Source of the DNA: Desmodus rotundus
Lineage: Eukaryota; Chordata; Mammalia; Chiroptera; Phyllostomidae
NCBI RefSeq assembly: GCF_022682495.2
Contig: NC_071395.1
Location: 56,683,242 to 56,747,241, forward strand
Direction: 5' to 3'
DNA length: 64,000 nucleotides
Below the pieces are notes generated by a model. The model saw nothing but the letters and a program-made list of their open reading frames with translations. It ran no database searches and had not been told where the DNA came from. The position numbers and the translations under genes are program-made. Below, piece after piece: positions 22,113-33,579 of the stretch. Numbering within the stretch: position 1 is the stretch's first letter; every line of letters starts with the position of its first letter.

Positions 22113-22949
22113 ACTAATGAACAGCAAGGAGGCCAGTTGGAGTAGAGAGAGCAAAGGAGTGGGGAGCAGGGAGCTGATGGGGCCTTGCTGGCTGAGGTCA
22201 TGAGAGTCGCAGTCTGTGTTTTGTGCTGGGAGGCCGCAGGAGGGTTTTGAGCAGCAGCAGGATGATCCACAATCGCTCTCTCACAGGGTGGGGTGGCAGG
22301 TGGAGCTGCTTTAGCAGGCCCTTAGCGCTTTGTTTTCATGGCCCCTACTTCCATTTCAACAAAGTAGTCATATTTCAAACTGCATTGGCATAAAAGTGAC
22401 TATAATCCAGGCTTGATTCATGATGACATATCAATTACATTTTATTCATTTTTTTCCTTCCAATCTTAAAAGAAATTAAATTCAAAACATTTTCATGGGC
22501 CCCTAAAAGTATTGTGGGCCCTGAGCACAGTGCCTGAAGGATGAGTCAGCCAGCAGAGACATTCAGGTGATGCCAGGGCAGTGATGCCAGGGCATGTGCC
22601 CTTGGGGAACCCGCAGCAGGACATAGAACTGGGCCTGGTGGGCAGTCAGCCAACAGATCTGCCCCAGTCACACTCTCAGGGGAGCCCCACAATGAATGGA
22701 CAAATGAAATGATCCAGGCTCAACCTCATGGGGTGAAGCAGACTACCCTCCATCACAACACTGCTGGGAAAGGTTCCAGGGGAATGGGAAGCCCCAACCT
22801 CTGTGATGCTCGGAGAGCGGAGAGACCATTGCTGACCCCTGGACTGTCAACCCCAGGAAGGAGGGACTTTCTCATGCCATTCCAGGCTGAATCCCCAGCA
22901 GGGCCCCTTGCACAGGACAGCTGCTCAGTAAATATCTATTCATGCATAC
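22113..22949. other. Single-copy-like sequence
   Basis: No gene or repeat recognised. Frames are at most about 80 codons. Confidence 0.4.
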
Positions 22950-23205
22950 TCTGACCAGGTGGGTCAGTTGGTGGGAGTGTCGTCCCATAGGCTGAAAGGT
23001 TGCGGGTTTGATTCTCAGTCCGGGCACATGCCCAGGTTATGGGTCTGATCTTTGGTCAGGGCAAAGACGTATACTAGAAGGCAACGAAGTGATGTTTCTC
23101 TGTCACATCAATGATTCCCGTGCCCGCCCCCCCCCCCCCACTTTCTTTCTCTGTGAAAGCAATGGGGAAAAATGTCCTTGGGTTAGAATTAAAATATACA
23201 TATGT
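22950..23205 (+). mobile_element. tRNA-derived bat SINE, variant head
   Basis: Head ctgaccaggtgggtcagttgg, two copies of a gggtt-type inner block, then the cgaagtgatgtttctctgtc body, a C-run of about 14 and the gtgaaagcaatggggaaaaa end typical of the second bat SINE type. It runs into a (tatgtc)n repeat at 23198-23225. Confidence 0.75.
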
Positions 23206-23225
23206 CTATGTCTATGTCTATCTCT
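23198..23225. repeat. (TATGTC)n microsatellite
   Basis: Four to five tatgtc units at the tail of a SINE, a common place for microsatellite birth. Confidence 0.7.
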
Positions 23226-23260
23226 ATTTATCTGTTGATGCACTAAATGAATGGACTTGT

Positions 23261-23982
23261 TGTTACCAAACAGCAGGTGGGGTCCCTCTCCCTGCCGCCA
23301 CCCTCTAGGCAAAATCCCAGAGGCAAAGGTTTGGGGATAAAGAAAAGGAGTCTTTATTCAAAAGCTTCACAATTTTGAAATAACAGTTTCCACATGAATT
23401 TGTCACTTAAGCCCAAGAATTAAGGTACAACTCTTTAACACCTGAGTTCTCTGATCATTCCCCCTGTTAGTTTTAATTATCTTATTTCTATAGGGTTAGT
23501 TTACAAACTAAAACAACATAAGCTACAAAAGCTACACAATTTTGGAAGAATGGCAGGATTTTGCCTCACAGCCCGTCCCCTCTAGAACACCCAAAGACGA
23601 ATAACCCTGCCACCCTCTGCCAGGCCAGTCTGACTCTAAGCTGCACTCAGATTTCCTTCCTACCCAAAATATTGCCTAGTGGGAAACGCAAGCAGCTGCA
23701 GCACGATGATCCAGGCATCCTCCAGGAAAAGAGAGCCAGAGAGAGCCAGAGAGCACTTCTTTTATTTCAAATCTTCTCGCCCATAATTCCATGCGTTCTG
23801 GAGGTGCTCAACTTCTCAGCCAATCCCGTCCTAGATTATTTACCTGTTGCCTCGGTGAACTCCTGTGGCCAATCCTGACTTCTCCCCAGTGTTCTGATAA
23901 CATCTCTCTGTATCATTACTGCTTCCTGTTCAGGGCCTTGGACAAAGCTGATGAGAGGGGACAGACTGGTGAGGGGACAACA
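23261..23982 (-). mobile_element. Solo LTR, family Y copy 1
   Basis: 722 bp with ends tgttaccaaacagcagg and gaggggacaaca. The minus strand shows an AATAAA (reverse of tttattcaa, about 23353-23359). It aligns along most of its length with 32030-32731 on the opposite strand, including the ccctatagaaataagata block. No target duplication could be fixed. Confidence 0.7.
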
Positions 23983-25577
23983 GACATGTTAGTGATTATA
24001 GGTCAGGGCAGTGGGATTCCAGACTTGGGGGAAGCCATCTTCCACTGGGGTCTCTGTAAGGGTGAAGCCCTGGCAATGGCAGCCCCACTGAACAGGTAAC
24101 TGCTTGGTGGGTCCTGACACTTTCCTCTGCCCAGAAAAATTCTGGATTCCTCTCTGTGGTTGTCTGGGAGTATTGACCACTGCCAGATCTGCCTCAGTTT
24201 CCCTCTGGGAAGTCAGAGACGCAACAGTGGAAGGAAGGCATAAAGCAGGGGGCTCTCGGGCACCTCCCTCTGGAAGTTTAGCACCTGCAGGGACTGGCCG
24301 AGGCTGTCCAACATCTCTTGAAGTGGTTCAAGGTGAGAAGACTGCCATTGGGACCTACTGACATGACAAAGAGGAGGCAGGATCCTGTCGGAGTTGAAAC
24401 AGCCCTTGGGAGTTAGGTGTTTAAGTTTGAATCACATCTCTAGTCCTTTATTAGCTTCATGACACTGGGCAACTTAGAGAGCCCTTCTGAGCCTCCTCAT
24501 CTGTAAAATAGGGGAAATCATAGTACATACTTCCAGCGAGGAGTGTATAAATTAAATGGGACCCTTAGCTTGGGGTCTTGCATGATCCAGGGCTGACTCC
24601 GTAAATAGTCTAGAAAATAAAAGCAGGGATAGAAAGCAACAGCTGACCTGAACCAAACAACATAAAAAGGTGTCCTTAACTGCCAGACTCTGACGAAAGA
24701 TACTCTGGGAGAGAGGTGGGTGGAGGGGCACAAATCAACTGGCAAGTTCACGGAGAAGAATAAAGAGGCGAAGTTAATAGAGGCAAGATAAAAAGGAGAA
24801 AGGAGGTCTTACTGGACATGAGAACACATTCTGGAGCTAGAATAATTATTACTCTAGCACTGAGATTGGATACAGAATTTGTAGACCCAAAATCATGTGT
24901 GTGCTCGTACATGTGATCTTGTGTAATGAAGATGGTGTCACAGATCAGCAAATGGTGATAAGACAATTAGTTAACTACTTGGGAGTAGGAAAAGATCCTT
25001 TTCTCATACTACATTAGAACCCTTTGCGATTGAATTTGGCTATTTACAAAAAAAAAAAAAAAATCTAACAGTGACTGAAACAGGGAGGGAGAAGTTTTGC
25101 TATTGCTCATATAACATTGAATCTGGAAATAAAGAGCCTGGGGCAGAGGCTCCACGCTCCCTCCTGGACCTAGTGACATTCCATCTTTATGCATCACCAT
25201 CCTTAGCCAAGTGGCTTCTGTCCTTGTGGCCTCAATATGGCTGCTGTACTTCCAGGCATCATGATAGTGTTCCAGGCCCCAAGAAAGGGGAAGGATTTTG
25301 TGTTAAAAAAAAAATAAATAAAGCAGGGATGGCAGAGTTTCTCCTTCTAATCAGGGAAACAATAGCTTTCAGAAGCCCTACCATCACTTATATCTCATTA
25401 GCCACAAATGGATCACATAGCCACTTCTAGCTACAAGAGAATCTGGAGACATTTGTGATTTAAATGGAGCAGATTGCTGCCCCAGACAAAAATCAATGTT
25501 CTTAGTAATGAAGAAGGAAAATGAGTATCAGGCAGGCAGCCAAGCATCTTTGCAAAAATACCTGCAAACAAATTTCA
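23983..25577. other. Mostly single-copy sequence, no gene called
   Basis: Contains one MIR (24410-24575) and A-rich runs at about 25050-25065 and 25303-25320. Frames up to 119 codons have no support. Confidence 0.45.
24410..24575 (+). repeat. MIR SINE fragment
   Basis: gacactgggcaacttagag, then cctcatctgtaaaatagggg, in MIR order on the plus strand. Confidence 0.65.
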
Positions 25578-26012
25578 GGGGTGGTAGCCAGCCTCCAAGA
25601 TGGCCCCTGCAATCCTCACCTCCTGGTATTCAAGTCCCCTCCCCTGTGAGGTGGGCTGACTTGTGTGACTAGTGGAATTCTGTAGACAGGCTGTGACCTC
25701 TGTGGTGAGGTCAGAAATGGCACTGCAACTTCTGCCTTGATCATGTGCAGGGATTGGCAAGTGTTTTCTGTAAAGAACTAGATAGTAAATATTTTATGCT
25801 TCCCAGGGCAGCCATACAATTTGTGCTTCAACGGCTTGACTTGCTGTTTGCAGTGCAAAAGCAGTCACAGGCAACTGGTGAAAAATGGACATGTCTTTCA
25901 GTCAGAGTTTCTAAACATAGGCCATGGGCCACATTTGACCCACAGGCTGGGGTTTTCAGCAACTGCATTTTGAGGTAACTTATTACTCAGCAATAGCCAA
26001 CGAATACAAGGT
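25578..26012 (+). mobile_element. MaLR-type LTR interrupted by a hAT-like element
   Basis: The left part (about 25578-25747) has the agccagcctccaagatggcc and cctcctggtattcaagtcc blocks of an old MaLR/MLT-type LTR. The right part (about 25966-26012) has ttactcagcaatagccaac, its 3' end. A hAT-like element splits it. Confidence 0.55.
25748..25965. mobile_element. hAT-Charlie-like MITE
   Basis: cagggattggcaagtgtttt at the left and the tgggccacatttgacccaca block at the right give the inverted-end pattern and interior of a common mammalian hAT-Charlie MITE. Diverged and non-coding. Confidence 0.6.
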
Positions 26013-26790
26013 GACCTGAAGAGGTAAATATCTAAAAATCAAACTACACACCTCCATGTGACTAGAAGGAAATAGAAGTAAATGGATTTCAAATCTTTGA
26101 GATTTCAAAGTTCTTTCTAAGCTTACTTAAGAATAGTGGGAGAAATGGGAAAGAAATGTAACTGGGTCATCTCTCTTTAAAACTTAGAGCTAGTATGAAT
26201 TGATTTCTGTGAACACTGCAACCAAGAGATAGAAAAGCCCATGAATGGAGAAGTCACAAATATCCAGGTGAGAAAAGCAGACCCATAGTGCTGATCCATC
26301 TGGGAAAGATGTTCGGCCTCATGGATACTCAAAGATACTAATTGCTAATTTAAAATGAGATGTCTTTTTGTCTAATAGTGACTTTTTTTAAATTACAAAA
26401 TTTTGCTTTGGCTTGCTGCTTTCAGGATAAATCCCAGCCTTCTGGAGAGCATTGGCACCATGTGCCAAGAATCATAAAATGCTTATCTTTTGCAAGCCAG
26501 TATTTCCACTTCTGATAATTCATTCTGAAGAAATACGAGAAGTAGCAAATATGTATACATAACGATAGTCATGATAGCATTATCTTAATATTCAGTTAGC
26601 ACAAGTTAAGTGCAGTACAATAATATGATCAAAACTATTATGTGGTTATTAAAAATGTTTTTAACATTTTGGATGATGTGGAGGTTTTTCTACCGATACA
26701 AAAAGATTTTCTTCAACACTATGGAAAGTGTTTTTATGTAATGTTTTTTTTAAAAAAGCTGTATACAGATGGAACCCAGTTTTTTTTCTT
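26013..26790. other. AT-rich unassigned sequence
   Basis: Nothing coding. 26300-26790 may hold diverged L1 sequence. Confidence 0.35.
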
Positions 26791-26984
26791 AAAAATCCTG
26801 CTGCTAGGGAAGAATGAAAAGGGTAAAGGGGGTCAAGGACGTGGTGATGGAAGGAGACTAGACTTCAGGAGTGAGCTCACGATAGAGTACACAGATGTCA
26901 TACAATACTGTTGTACAGCTGAAATTTAATTAATGTTATTAACCAATGCTACCCCCAAGAAATTTAATTTTAAAAATTAAATTA
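26791..26984 (+). pseudogene. L1 3' end fragment
   Basis: Sense-strand terminal L1 block: ggtcaaggacgtggtgatgg, then gtcatacaatactgttgtac and ttaattaatgttattaacc, the same 3' end that appears in antisense at 3836-3900. Confidence 0.6.
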
Positions 26985-27175
26985 AGCCCCAGTCAGGTTG
27001 CTCAATTGGTTGGAGCATCATCCCAATGTGCCAAGGCTGAGGGTTCAATTCCTGGTCAGAGAGCATGCAGGAGTCAACCAATGGGTGTGCGGATGGGTGG
27101 AGCAACAAATCGATGTTTCTCTCTCTCCCTTCCTCTTTCTCTGAAATAAATCAATAAAAAAATTAAAAACAATAA
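26985..27175 (+). mobile_element. Ves-related SINE
   Basis: Plus-strand head cccagtcaggttgctcaatt, the gggttcaattcctggtcag block, the atcgatgtttctctctctcc body and a short A-rich end. It lies tail-to-tail with the next SINE. Confidence 0.75.
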
Positions 27176-27189
27176 AGGAAGATAAAATT

Positions 27190-27359
27190 AATTTTTTAAA
27201 AAATTATTTATTTATTTTTAGATGAAGGGAAGGAGGAAGAGGGGAGAAACATTAATGTGTGGTTGCCTCTTGCACACCCCCTACTGGGGACCTGGCCTAC
27301 AACCCAGGCATGTGCCCTAGACTGGGAATCGAACCGGCGACTCAAACACTGAGCCACTC
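27190..27359 (-). mobile_element. Ves SINE, head damaged
   Basis: Minus strand: A-rich tail at 27190-27222, cacattaatgtgtggttgcc, caacccaggcatgtgccc, then a shortened head that stops at the left end of an LTR. Confidence 0.75.
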
Positions 27360-28051
27360 TGTCACTCCAGGATCCTTTCCCCCAGGAAACCCTCCCGTTA
27401 CTAGGGAGACTCGAATAAGGGGGTTCCACCTCCTCAGTTCTTGTCTCACTCTCAAGAGATGAATTCAGATGAAAGACAAAGAGTACAGTGGAAAAGTGGT
27501 AGCGAGTTTATTTATAAAATACAAGCAGGGCCGTGGCTGGTGTAGCTCAGTGGATTGAACGTGGGGCTGTGAACCAAAGCATTGCTGGTTTGATTCCCAG
27601 TCGGGGCGCGTGCCTGGATTGCGGGCCAGGTCCCAAGTGGGGGCACACAAGAGGCAACCACACATTGATACTTCTCTCCATCTCTCTCTCCTTCCTTTCC
27701 TCTCTCTCTAAAAATAAATAAATCTTTAAAAATAAAATAAAATAAAATACAAGCAGGCACCCAGCTAGTCTGAGTGCCCCGCCTATTGAAGTTTTAGGGG
27801 TTTTATGCTTGTAGCCCGCCTCCAGGCTCCCCCTTCTCCTCCTCTCTCTGGACTTTGGAATTAATACATAGTTTCAAGGCTTCCTTTCCCAGCCAGTAGA
27901 ACCGATACACAGAGAATCTCAAAGGCTCCCCTCCTCCTGCTTATCACATCTCTCTTGTGAGCTTTGGAACACCTGGCAATCTTATCTGACCGGACTCAGG
28001 ACTGCTGAATCAATGGGTGAGATATGTCTCCCTCCCCCTCCCCACCTAACA
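27360..28051 (-). mobile_element. LTR, family Z copy 1, with a SINE insertion
   Basis: Ends at right cccacctaaca, as in copy 2 (34455-35101). The blocks cctttcccagccagtag, ctcaaaggctcccctcctcc and acacctggcaatcttatct all have counterparts there. A plus-strand Ves SINE lies within it at 27530-27741. The left boundary is uncertain. Confidence 0.6.
27530..27741 (+). mobile_element. Ves SINE, well preserved
   Basis: Head ccgtggctggtgtagctcag with intact box-like segments, the gtttgattcccagtcgggg block, a pyrimidine-rich body and aaaataaataaat tail. An exact 16-bp duplication ataaaatacaagcagg flanks it (27514-27529 and 27742-27757), so the insertion is fairly recent. Confidence 0.95.
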
Positions 28052-30454
28052 TTCCCATCCTTGGAGCCACTCCCAGGCTGGTCTGGGCATAGAAAGAACT
28101 GAGAAACCCCATGCCTTGGGCCCAGTGGGGGAGGACCCCAAAGTCCTGAGCTTGAACACAGCCTCTCCACTCTCTTGGCAGCCCCTGCCCATGCCCCCAG
28201 CCCCACATTCCCAGGCCCCTCCCCAGCTCTGCTAGTCCTGCCCTGGCTCCCTCCTCCCCCCCCCCCCCTCATTTCCAGACAACTCTCACCCTCTTCCTCC
28301 CCAGCCTGCAGCAGTTATGAAAGAGGCATTGGGAGGAAGAGAGGTTCCAGGGAGGTGGGGTCAGGCCAGTCCTACCTCCAGCTCACACCCCAAGCAAGAG
28401 TGCAGGAGTCTTCATTCAGGGCCCAGCTTTGCCCAGACAATGGACTCAGTCTGTCCACCGTCTGTCCACCTGCCACTGACTCACCACCAATAGAGTAGAA
28501 ACACTGTCCAGGGTTTAACTCCCAGCTCAGCCACTGGCCAGCTGTATGACCCTGGGCCAGTACCCTAACCTCTCTACATTTCCATGTCCTCACCTGCAAA
28601 AGAAAGATAAGAATACCCACCTCACAGGGCTGTTGAGGGATCAGGTGAGTTTATGTAAAATAGAGTCTGACACAAGAGTGCCTGTGACAATTGTCAACGG
28701 TTGTGTTTACTAGGCAAAAGGCTAGAATATGCTCTGTGTTTGGTAAGTGGTCAATAAATGCAACAAATGCTGTTTTCCGCTCCCTGCTCCTCCTTTCTGG
28801 TCATCTTCCTGCAGCTCCTGCCCCAGGGTGGTCTAGAGGCCAAGTTCAAGGCCTGAATTACCCTTCAGGTACAGTCCTTCAGCCTCGTCTGTCCAGCAAA
28901 GCTGCTCTATGAACTCCTCTGCCTGGATGCCAAAGGTGGCCCATGCAGCTGGCATGAGGGAGCAGAGGGGACAGGTCCCAGCTAGATGCCCCCTCGCAGT
29001 TAGGCCCAGCCCCCACACGCCCCCTTGCCCTCGCCACAGAGGCTGTCGCCCATGAGCACTGCATCTCCAGTCCAGACAAACTGGGCTTTCAGCACAAGCT
29101 TCCCAGAGCCATCTGGACCTCTCCCATCCAACCTAGTACCTTCCCTCCAAATCTGCTGTTGCCCTGGGCTGCCCCCTTGGCTTCCCAGCCAGAGAGGGGC
29201 ATCATACTAGGTGCACAGTCCAGCCCTGCCTGTAGGACTTCCCTCCCACCTCACTCTCCTTCCTAACTCCACTCTGCCCCTGGTCCTGCCAGCCACCAAG
29301 CGCCCTCACTGTGAAAACAAGGCTCGTGTCCTTCCATGCTTGCCAGGCACCTCTGGCACTGTGGCCCCGTGACCCTGCAGGCTGCAAATCAGAGGGTGAC
29401 ACTGTCCACAAAAACCTGATTGTGGTTCCATGATGTCTGCACCTGGGTCCTGCAGGCCTGAGGATGGACAGTCCCCTTCAGGTTATGTTGGGCTCCTTCT
29501 CCCCTAGTGCCCTGATCCACACCCACCTGCCCCCTTCAACTGAGGGACATTCTGTCCTGGAGAAGCTCACCCCTACCGCCTGCCCACACCCTGAACATTC
29601 TGTCCCCCACACGCCCCCATCACTCATCCTCCACATTGACTTGGAATGACAAAGGGGTCTCCTCATGACCCTCCAAAACACAGGCACCAAAAACCCAGAG
29701 GAGGAAATGAAAGGATTGGTTGGAGGGAACTATATCTTTCAAAAAGTGTCCAAATTATGACAAAGAATTCATTCTACTTTATAGTGAACAAGATGGGGGC
29801 TATAACTTAAATTACAGGCTGATAATTCTTGGGGGGAACAAGGAATTAATTCACTGAGGGTGTAGGGGAACTCACTTTAGGTGCAACCTGGCTCCAGCAC
29901 CAAAGGCACCTGGGAAATGTTGGACTCTTTTTACCTCTCTGCAGCCTCAGGCTTAACTGACACCCAGACAACTGCCCAAAGGTAAACGTCAGGCCCGCAA
30001 GACGGAGGTTAATGCAAGTCCAGAGTGTGGTCCCTGCCCAATGCTGCCTGATACTTTAGGGACGCACCACTCTTTCTGGTGGGCGCTGTGACTGCCCACC
30101 GCAGAGCTCTGCTGTTAACCCCTATAATAAGGGCCCCCGTCTGGGAGGGGCGTGGATTTTTCTGGGCCGCCACCACCGGGAGCAGCTGCCTCATCACATG
30201 TGTAAATTTCTCCTATAAAGCTCTTATGAATTTAAATAAGGCTATGTGCCAATTCTTCAGAATCGATCCTGAATTTAGAATTTTGGGGTTCTCGCCCAAC
30301 AGGTGGTTTTTGGAAGGGGCATTTTGCTCTCACAAATTTGTATATAATAATTCACATGTAATATTTCGATAGGGTTCTGCCACCACAGAGTCATGGGGAG
30401 GGGGGAGGAACAGACCCATACACACAATGAAAACAAAAATAAAAATACTTGGAG
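28052..30454. other. Mostly single-copy GC-rich sequence
   Basis: One MIR (28500-28690) and a C-run at about 28256-28268. I looked for exons in the GC-rich 28.0-29.7 kb section and found no frame with a domain or a convincing acceptor and donor pair. The rest is unassigned. Confidence 0.45.
28500..28690 (+). repeat. MIR SINE
   Basis: gtttaactcccagctcagcc, gctgtatgaccctgggccag and cctcacctgcaaaagaaaga follow MIR consensus order on the plus strand. Confidence 0.7.
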
Positions 30455-30583
30455 GGTATTTTGGATTGAATTATGTCCCCCCAAAATATAAGTTGAAGTC
30501 CTGAGCCCCAGCATCTGGAAATGAGATCTTATTTGGAAATACAGCTGGTCCTAGATAAAGTTGTATCGGTCTTTTTGTTATAA

Positions 30584-31550
30584 TGTTACGGGAAAACGAT
30601 CAGTAAGAGCGCCAGGGAGTCTTCTGGATCAGCTAAGATGGTGGCCGGGGAGGTTTTTCTGAGTGCATGAAAAGCTAGCAAGACAATTGGAGAGAGAAAA
30701 AAGCTCCCCTCAACCAGATTGGGGGTGGGACCAGGGGAAGGCAGGCACATGCACCATATAAGACAAAATGGTGCAAGGGGAGGTGCTGAACCAAAGAGGC
30801 CTGTCAGTCTAGCCTGGGGAAAGAAGGGTTTGGTTGGGGGCAGACCCACCCAAAAGCATGCGAAAGTTTGAGTAGTTGATCGGTCATTTTGAGAAAGTAC
30901 CTGCTCCATCCCATACCCAAGCTAATATAACCCCAGGGAAACAAGGAATCCATCTCTCTCTCTCTTTCTCTCTCTTTCTCTTTCTCCCTTTCTCTCTTCC
31001 TGCACTCTTTCGGTGCACTTGCCTGTTCTCTCCATGCCATGTGGCCTTAGCACCCACGTGGCCCACAGACTCCAGGAGAGAGGCTCACTCTCTCACCCAC
31101 CTGGTGATGCTCTCCACCATGTGTTCATGTGCTCTCTTTCCTGGGAGCACACGGCCATGTGGCTCCAGCAACTACATGGCCCATAGCTGTGCGGTCTCCA
31201 CACACAGGCTCCAGGGGGGAGCCTGAAGTGAACAACAGCCGGGAACAAGCTAAGCCACCTCGATGGGAACTAAGACTGCTTAGCAGCCTCCTGCGGGCTC
31301 CAAAGGACTGTACTTTAAAATGGAGCGGGAGCTCTGGACATGGGTTTCTGTCTTAGTCTTGCTGAGGATGGTTGGACTCTTTTCCATGGCAGAAAGAGGA
31401 GATGGTCTCTGAGAGGGGAGTCCATCGTTCTCCCAGCTCACACAGAACCCAAATAAAACCTCATTCCTTTTGCACCAGCATCTGCTTCGCAAAATTGGCT
31501 TTTGTGACAACAGCCAGCCAAACCTCTGGCTTTGTTCTGTTGTAATAACA
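30584..31550 (+). mobile_element. Solo LTR, family X copy 3
   Basis: 967 bp, tgttacgggaaaac to ttgtaataaca, with matching terminal repeats TGTTA/TAACA. It has a TATA-like ctaatataa around 30921, a (TC)n stretch at 30954-30995, and an AATAAA at about 31455. It resembles 5402-6213 (opposite strand) and 4655-5150. No viral coding sequence is attached. Confidence 0.8.
30954..30996. repeat. (TC)n-rich simple repeat in the LTR
   Basis: Nearly pure pyrimidine tctctc/tttctc run within the R/U5 side of the LTR. Confidence 0.8.
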
Positions 31551-32029
31551 TATGTCATTTTGCTTAAAGTCATAGAACTTACCACATCAAGTGAGAACTT
31601 ACTGTAGAGTCTTTGCAGGTATAATCAAGTTAAAACGAGTTCATCCTGGAGTAGAATGGGCCCTGAGTGAATGACTGGTGAACTTATAAGAGGAATTTGG
31701 ACACACGGAGAAGGAAGAAAGCCATATGGATACGGACCTAGGAATTAGAGTAATCAGTCTTACGAGCCAAAGAATATCAAGGAATGCTGGAAGCACCAGA
31801 AGTAAGAAAGAGGCAGGAAAGATTCTTCCCTAGAGACTTTGGAGAGAGTGTGGATCTGCCAATGCCTTGATTTTTAACTTGGAACTTTTAGAACTGTGAG
31901 AGAATAAATTTCTGTTGTTAAGCTATCCAATTTGTGGTACTTTGTTCTGGTGCCTAGAAAGCACCTGCTCAATCCCACACCATACACAGGTAGTGTTCTG
32001 GCTCATCTGATGTTCTGATCACACCTCCT

Positions 32030-32731
32030 AGAGCAGCCCATCCTGCCTTCACCAGTGGCCACTTGGGAGGTAGCTCAAGACCGGCCCCCCAATCTGGGTG
32101 ATACAGAGAGATCTGATCAGATCATTGGGGAGGAGTAGGGAGTGGCCATAGGAAAAGGTTGTCCATGCAATGGTAAGCACTCTAGGACCGGATTGGCTGA
32201 GAAGCTGAATATGCAGAGCACCTGGAAATCAAGAGAGCTGGCCCTCTCGGGCTCTCTCAGGATCTCTTTTCCTCTAGGACACCTGAAAGATTGTGCTGCA
32301 ACAGCCTGGGTTTCCCAACGGGCAGTATTTTGGATGGGAAGAAACTCCGGGTGCAGCCTAGGATCAGGCTGACCTGGCAGAGGGTGGCAGGTTTATTCTT
32401 CTTTGGATGTTCTAAAGTGGACCAGCTGTGAGGCAGAATCCTTTCTTCCGAAATTGTGTAGCTTTTGTATCTTACGTTGTTTTAGTTTGTAAACTAACCC
32501 TATAGAAATAAGATAACTAAAAACAGGGAGAGATGATAGGAGGATCCTGGTGTTAAGATTTTAGCCTTAATAGACAGGCCTAAGTGACTAATTCTTGTGG
32601 AAAGCTGTTATTTCAAAATTGTGAAGCTTTTGAATAAAGACTCCATTCCTTTATCACCGAAACTTTGCCTTTGGAATTTTGCCTAGAAGATGGCAGTGGG
32701 CAGCAGGACACCAACTTGCTGTTCAGTAACA
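32030..32731 (+). mobile_element. LTR, family Y copy 2
   Basis: Plus-strand counterpart of 23261-23982: gatacagagagatctgatc, the ccctatagaaataagataa block, AATAAA at about 32633 and the end gctgttcagtaaca. The 5' boundary is approximate. A second partial copy of its 5' segment follows directly. Confidence 0.7.
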
Positions 32732-32737
32732 AGGGCA

Positions 32738-32852
32738 GGTGCCTGGGGAGGAGTAGGGAGGAGTCATAGGAAAACATTGTCTGGGCAATGGTAAGTAGTC
32801 TAGGGCAGGTTTGGCTGAGAAGCTGAATATGCAGAGCACCTGGAAATAAAAT
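32738..32852 (+). repeat. Partial family Y LTR, repeated 5' segment
   Basis: About 110 bp matching 32124-32232 (ggggaggagtaggga... to cagagcacctggaaat), in the same orientation as the LTR just upstream and cut off at a 5'-truncated SINE. Confidence 0.75.
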
Positions 32853-32855
32853 GCC

Positions 32856-32992
32856 TGGGCGGCAGGCCAGGTCCCCAGTTGGGGGTGTGCAAGAGGCCAT
32901 CAATCAATGTGTCTCTTGCACATTAATGTTTCTCTCCCTCTCTTCCTCCCTTCCCCTCTCCCTAAAAATAAATAAATAAAAATCTTTCAAAA
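32856..32992 (+). mobile_element. 5'-truncated Ves SINE
   Basis: Begins in the middle of the Ves body (ggcaggccaggtccccagtt) and continues to the ctaaaaataaataaataa tail. Confidence 0.75.
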
Positions 32993-33109
32993 CACTTGGC
33001 TTGAACACAGTAAATTGGAGAATTGGATGGCATATGAATATTTCTAAAGCTGTTTCCAAAAAATAAAAGACTCATCCCAACCCCTTTCAAAACAAAACCA
33101 AGAGATCTG

Positions 33110-33540
33110 TGTTAAAGAAAAAAAACTCAGGTCCAAAAGGGTATCACTCATGCTAAAAGACTATGACACTCAACCTAGATTCAATGCCAAACCTAACTGC
33201 AATTTCAACCCCTCCCAGAAGTGTGATCTTAATCAACTAGTCTGGACTTCGGTGGTCAGCACCAATGAAATCATCTGTCTTCCTCCCAGAGGAATAAGAA
33301 ACAGCCTAACATTCCCTCATCTCCTTACCCACCACCCCTGCCAAAGATGTCCTGGTCTAAAAATAATTATTTTCTTTTACTAATAGCTCCCTTTCCCCAC
33401 CCTTCTTCCTGTAAACACTTCCATTTGGTACAAGCCCTGGGAGCAACCCTCTGCTTGCTCAATGAGATGCTGTCACACTCCTGAATCTTTTAATAAAACC
33501 AATTAAATCACCACACTTAGCTGAAATTTTGTTTTTAACA
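33110..33540 (+). mobile_element. LTR, family W copy 1
   Basis: 431 bp from tgttaaagaaaaaaaactc to ttgtttttaaca, with an AATAAA signal at about 33492. The interior aligns with 33580-34003 (for example gtgtgatcttaatcaacta against gtgtgacctttaaccagcc). Confidence 0.65.
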
Positions 33541-33579
33541 CCTCTTTATGTATTGATTTCAAAAATCTCCAGAAGTATT

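Larger units (their letters stand above)
30455..31955 (+). mobile_element. MaLR (MLT1/MST-type) LTR split by an LTR
   Basis: ttggattgaattatgtcccc and the following gttgaagtcctgagcccc block form the 5' part (30463-30583). Agaataaatttctgttgtt and aatttgtggtactttgtt form the 3' end (about 31900-31945). The LTR at 30584-31550 separates the halves. Confidence 0.75.
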
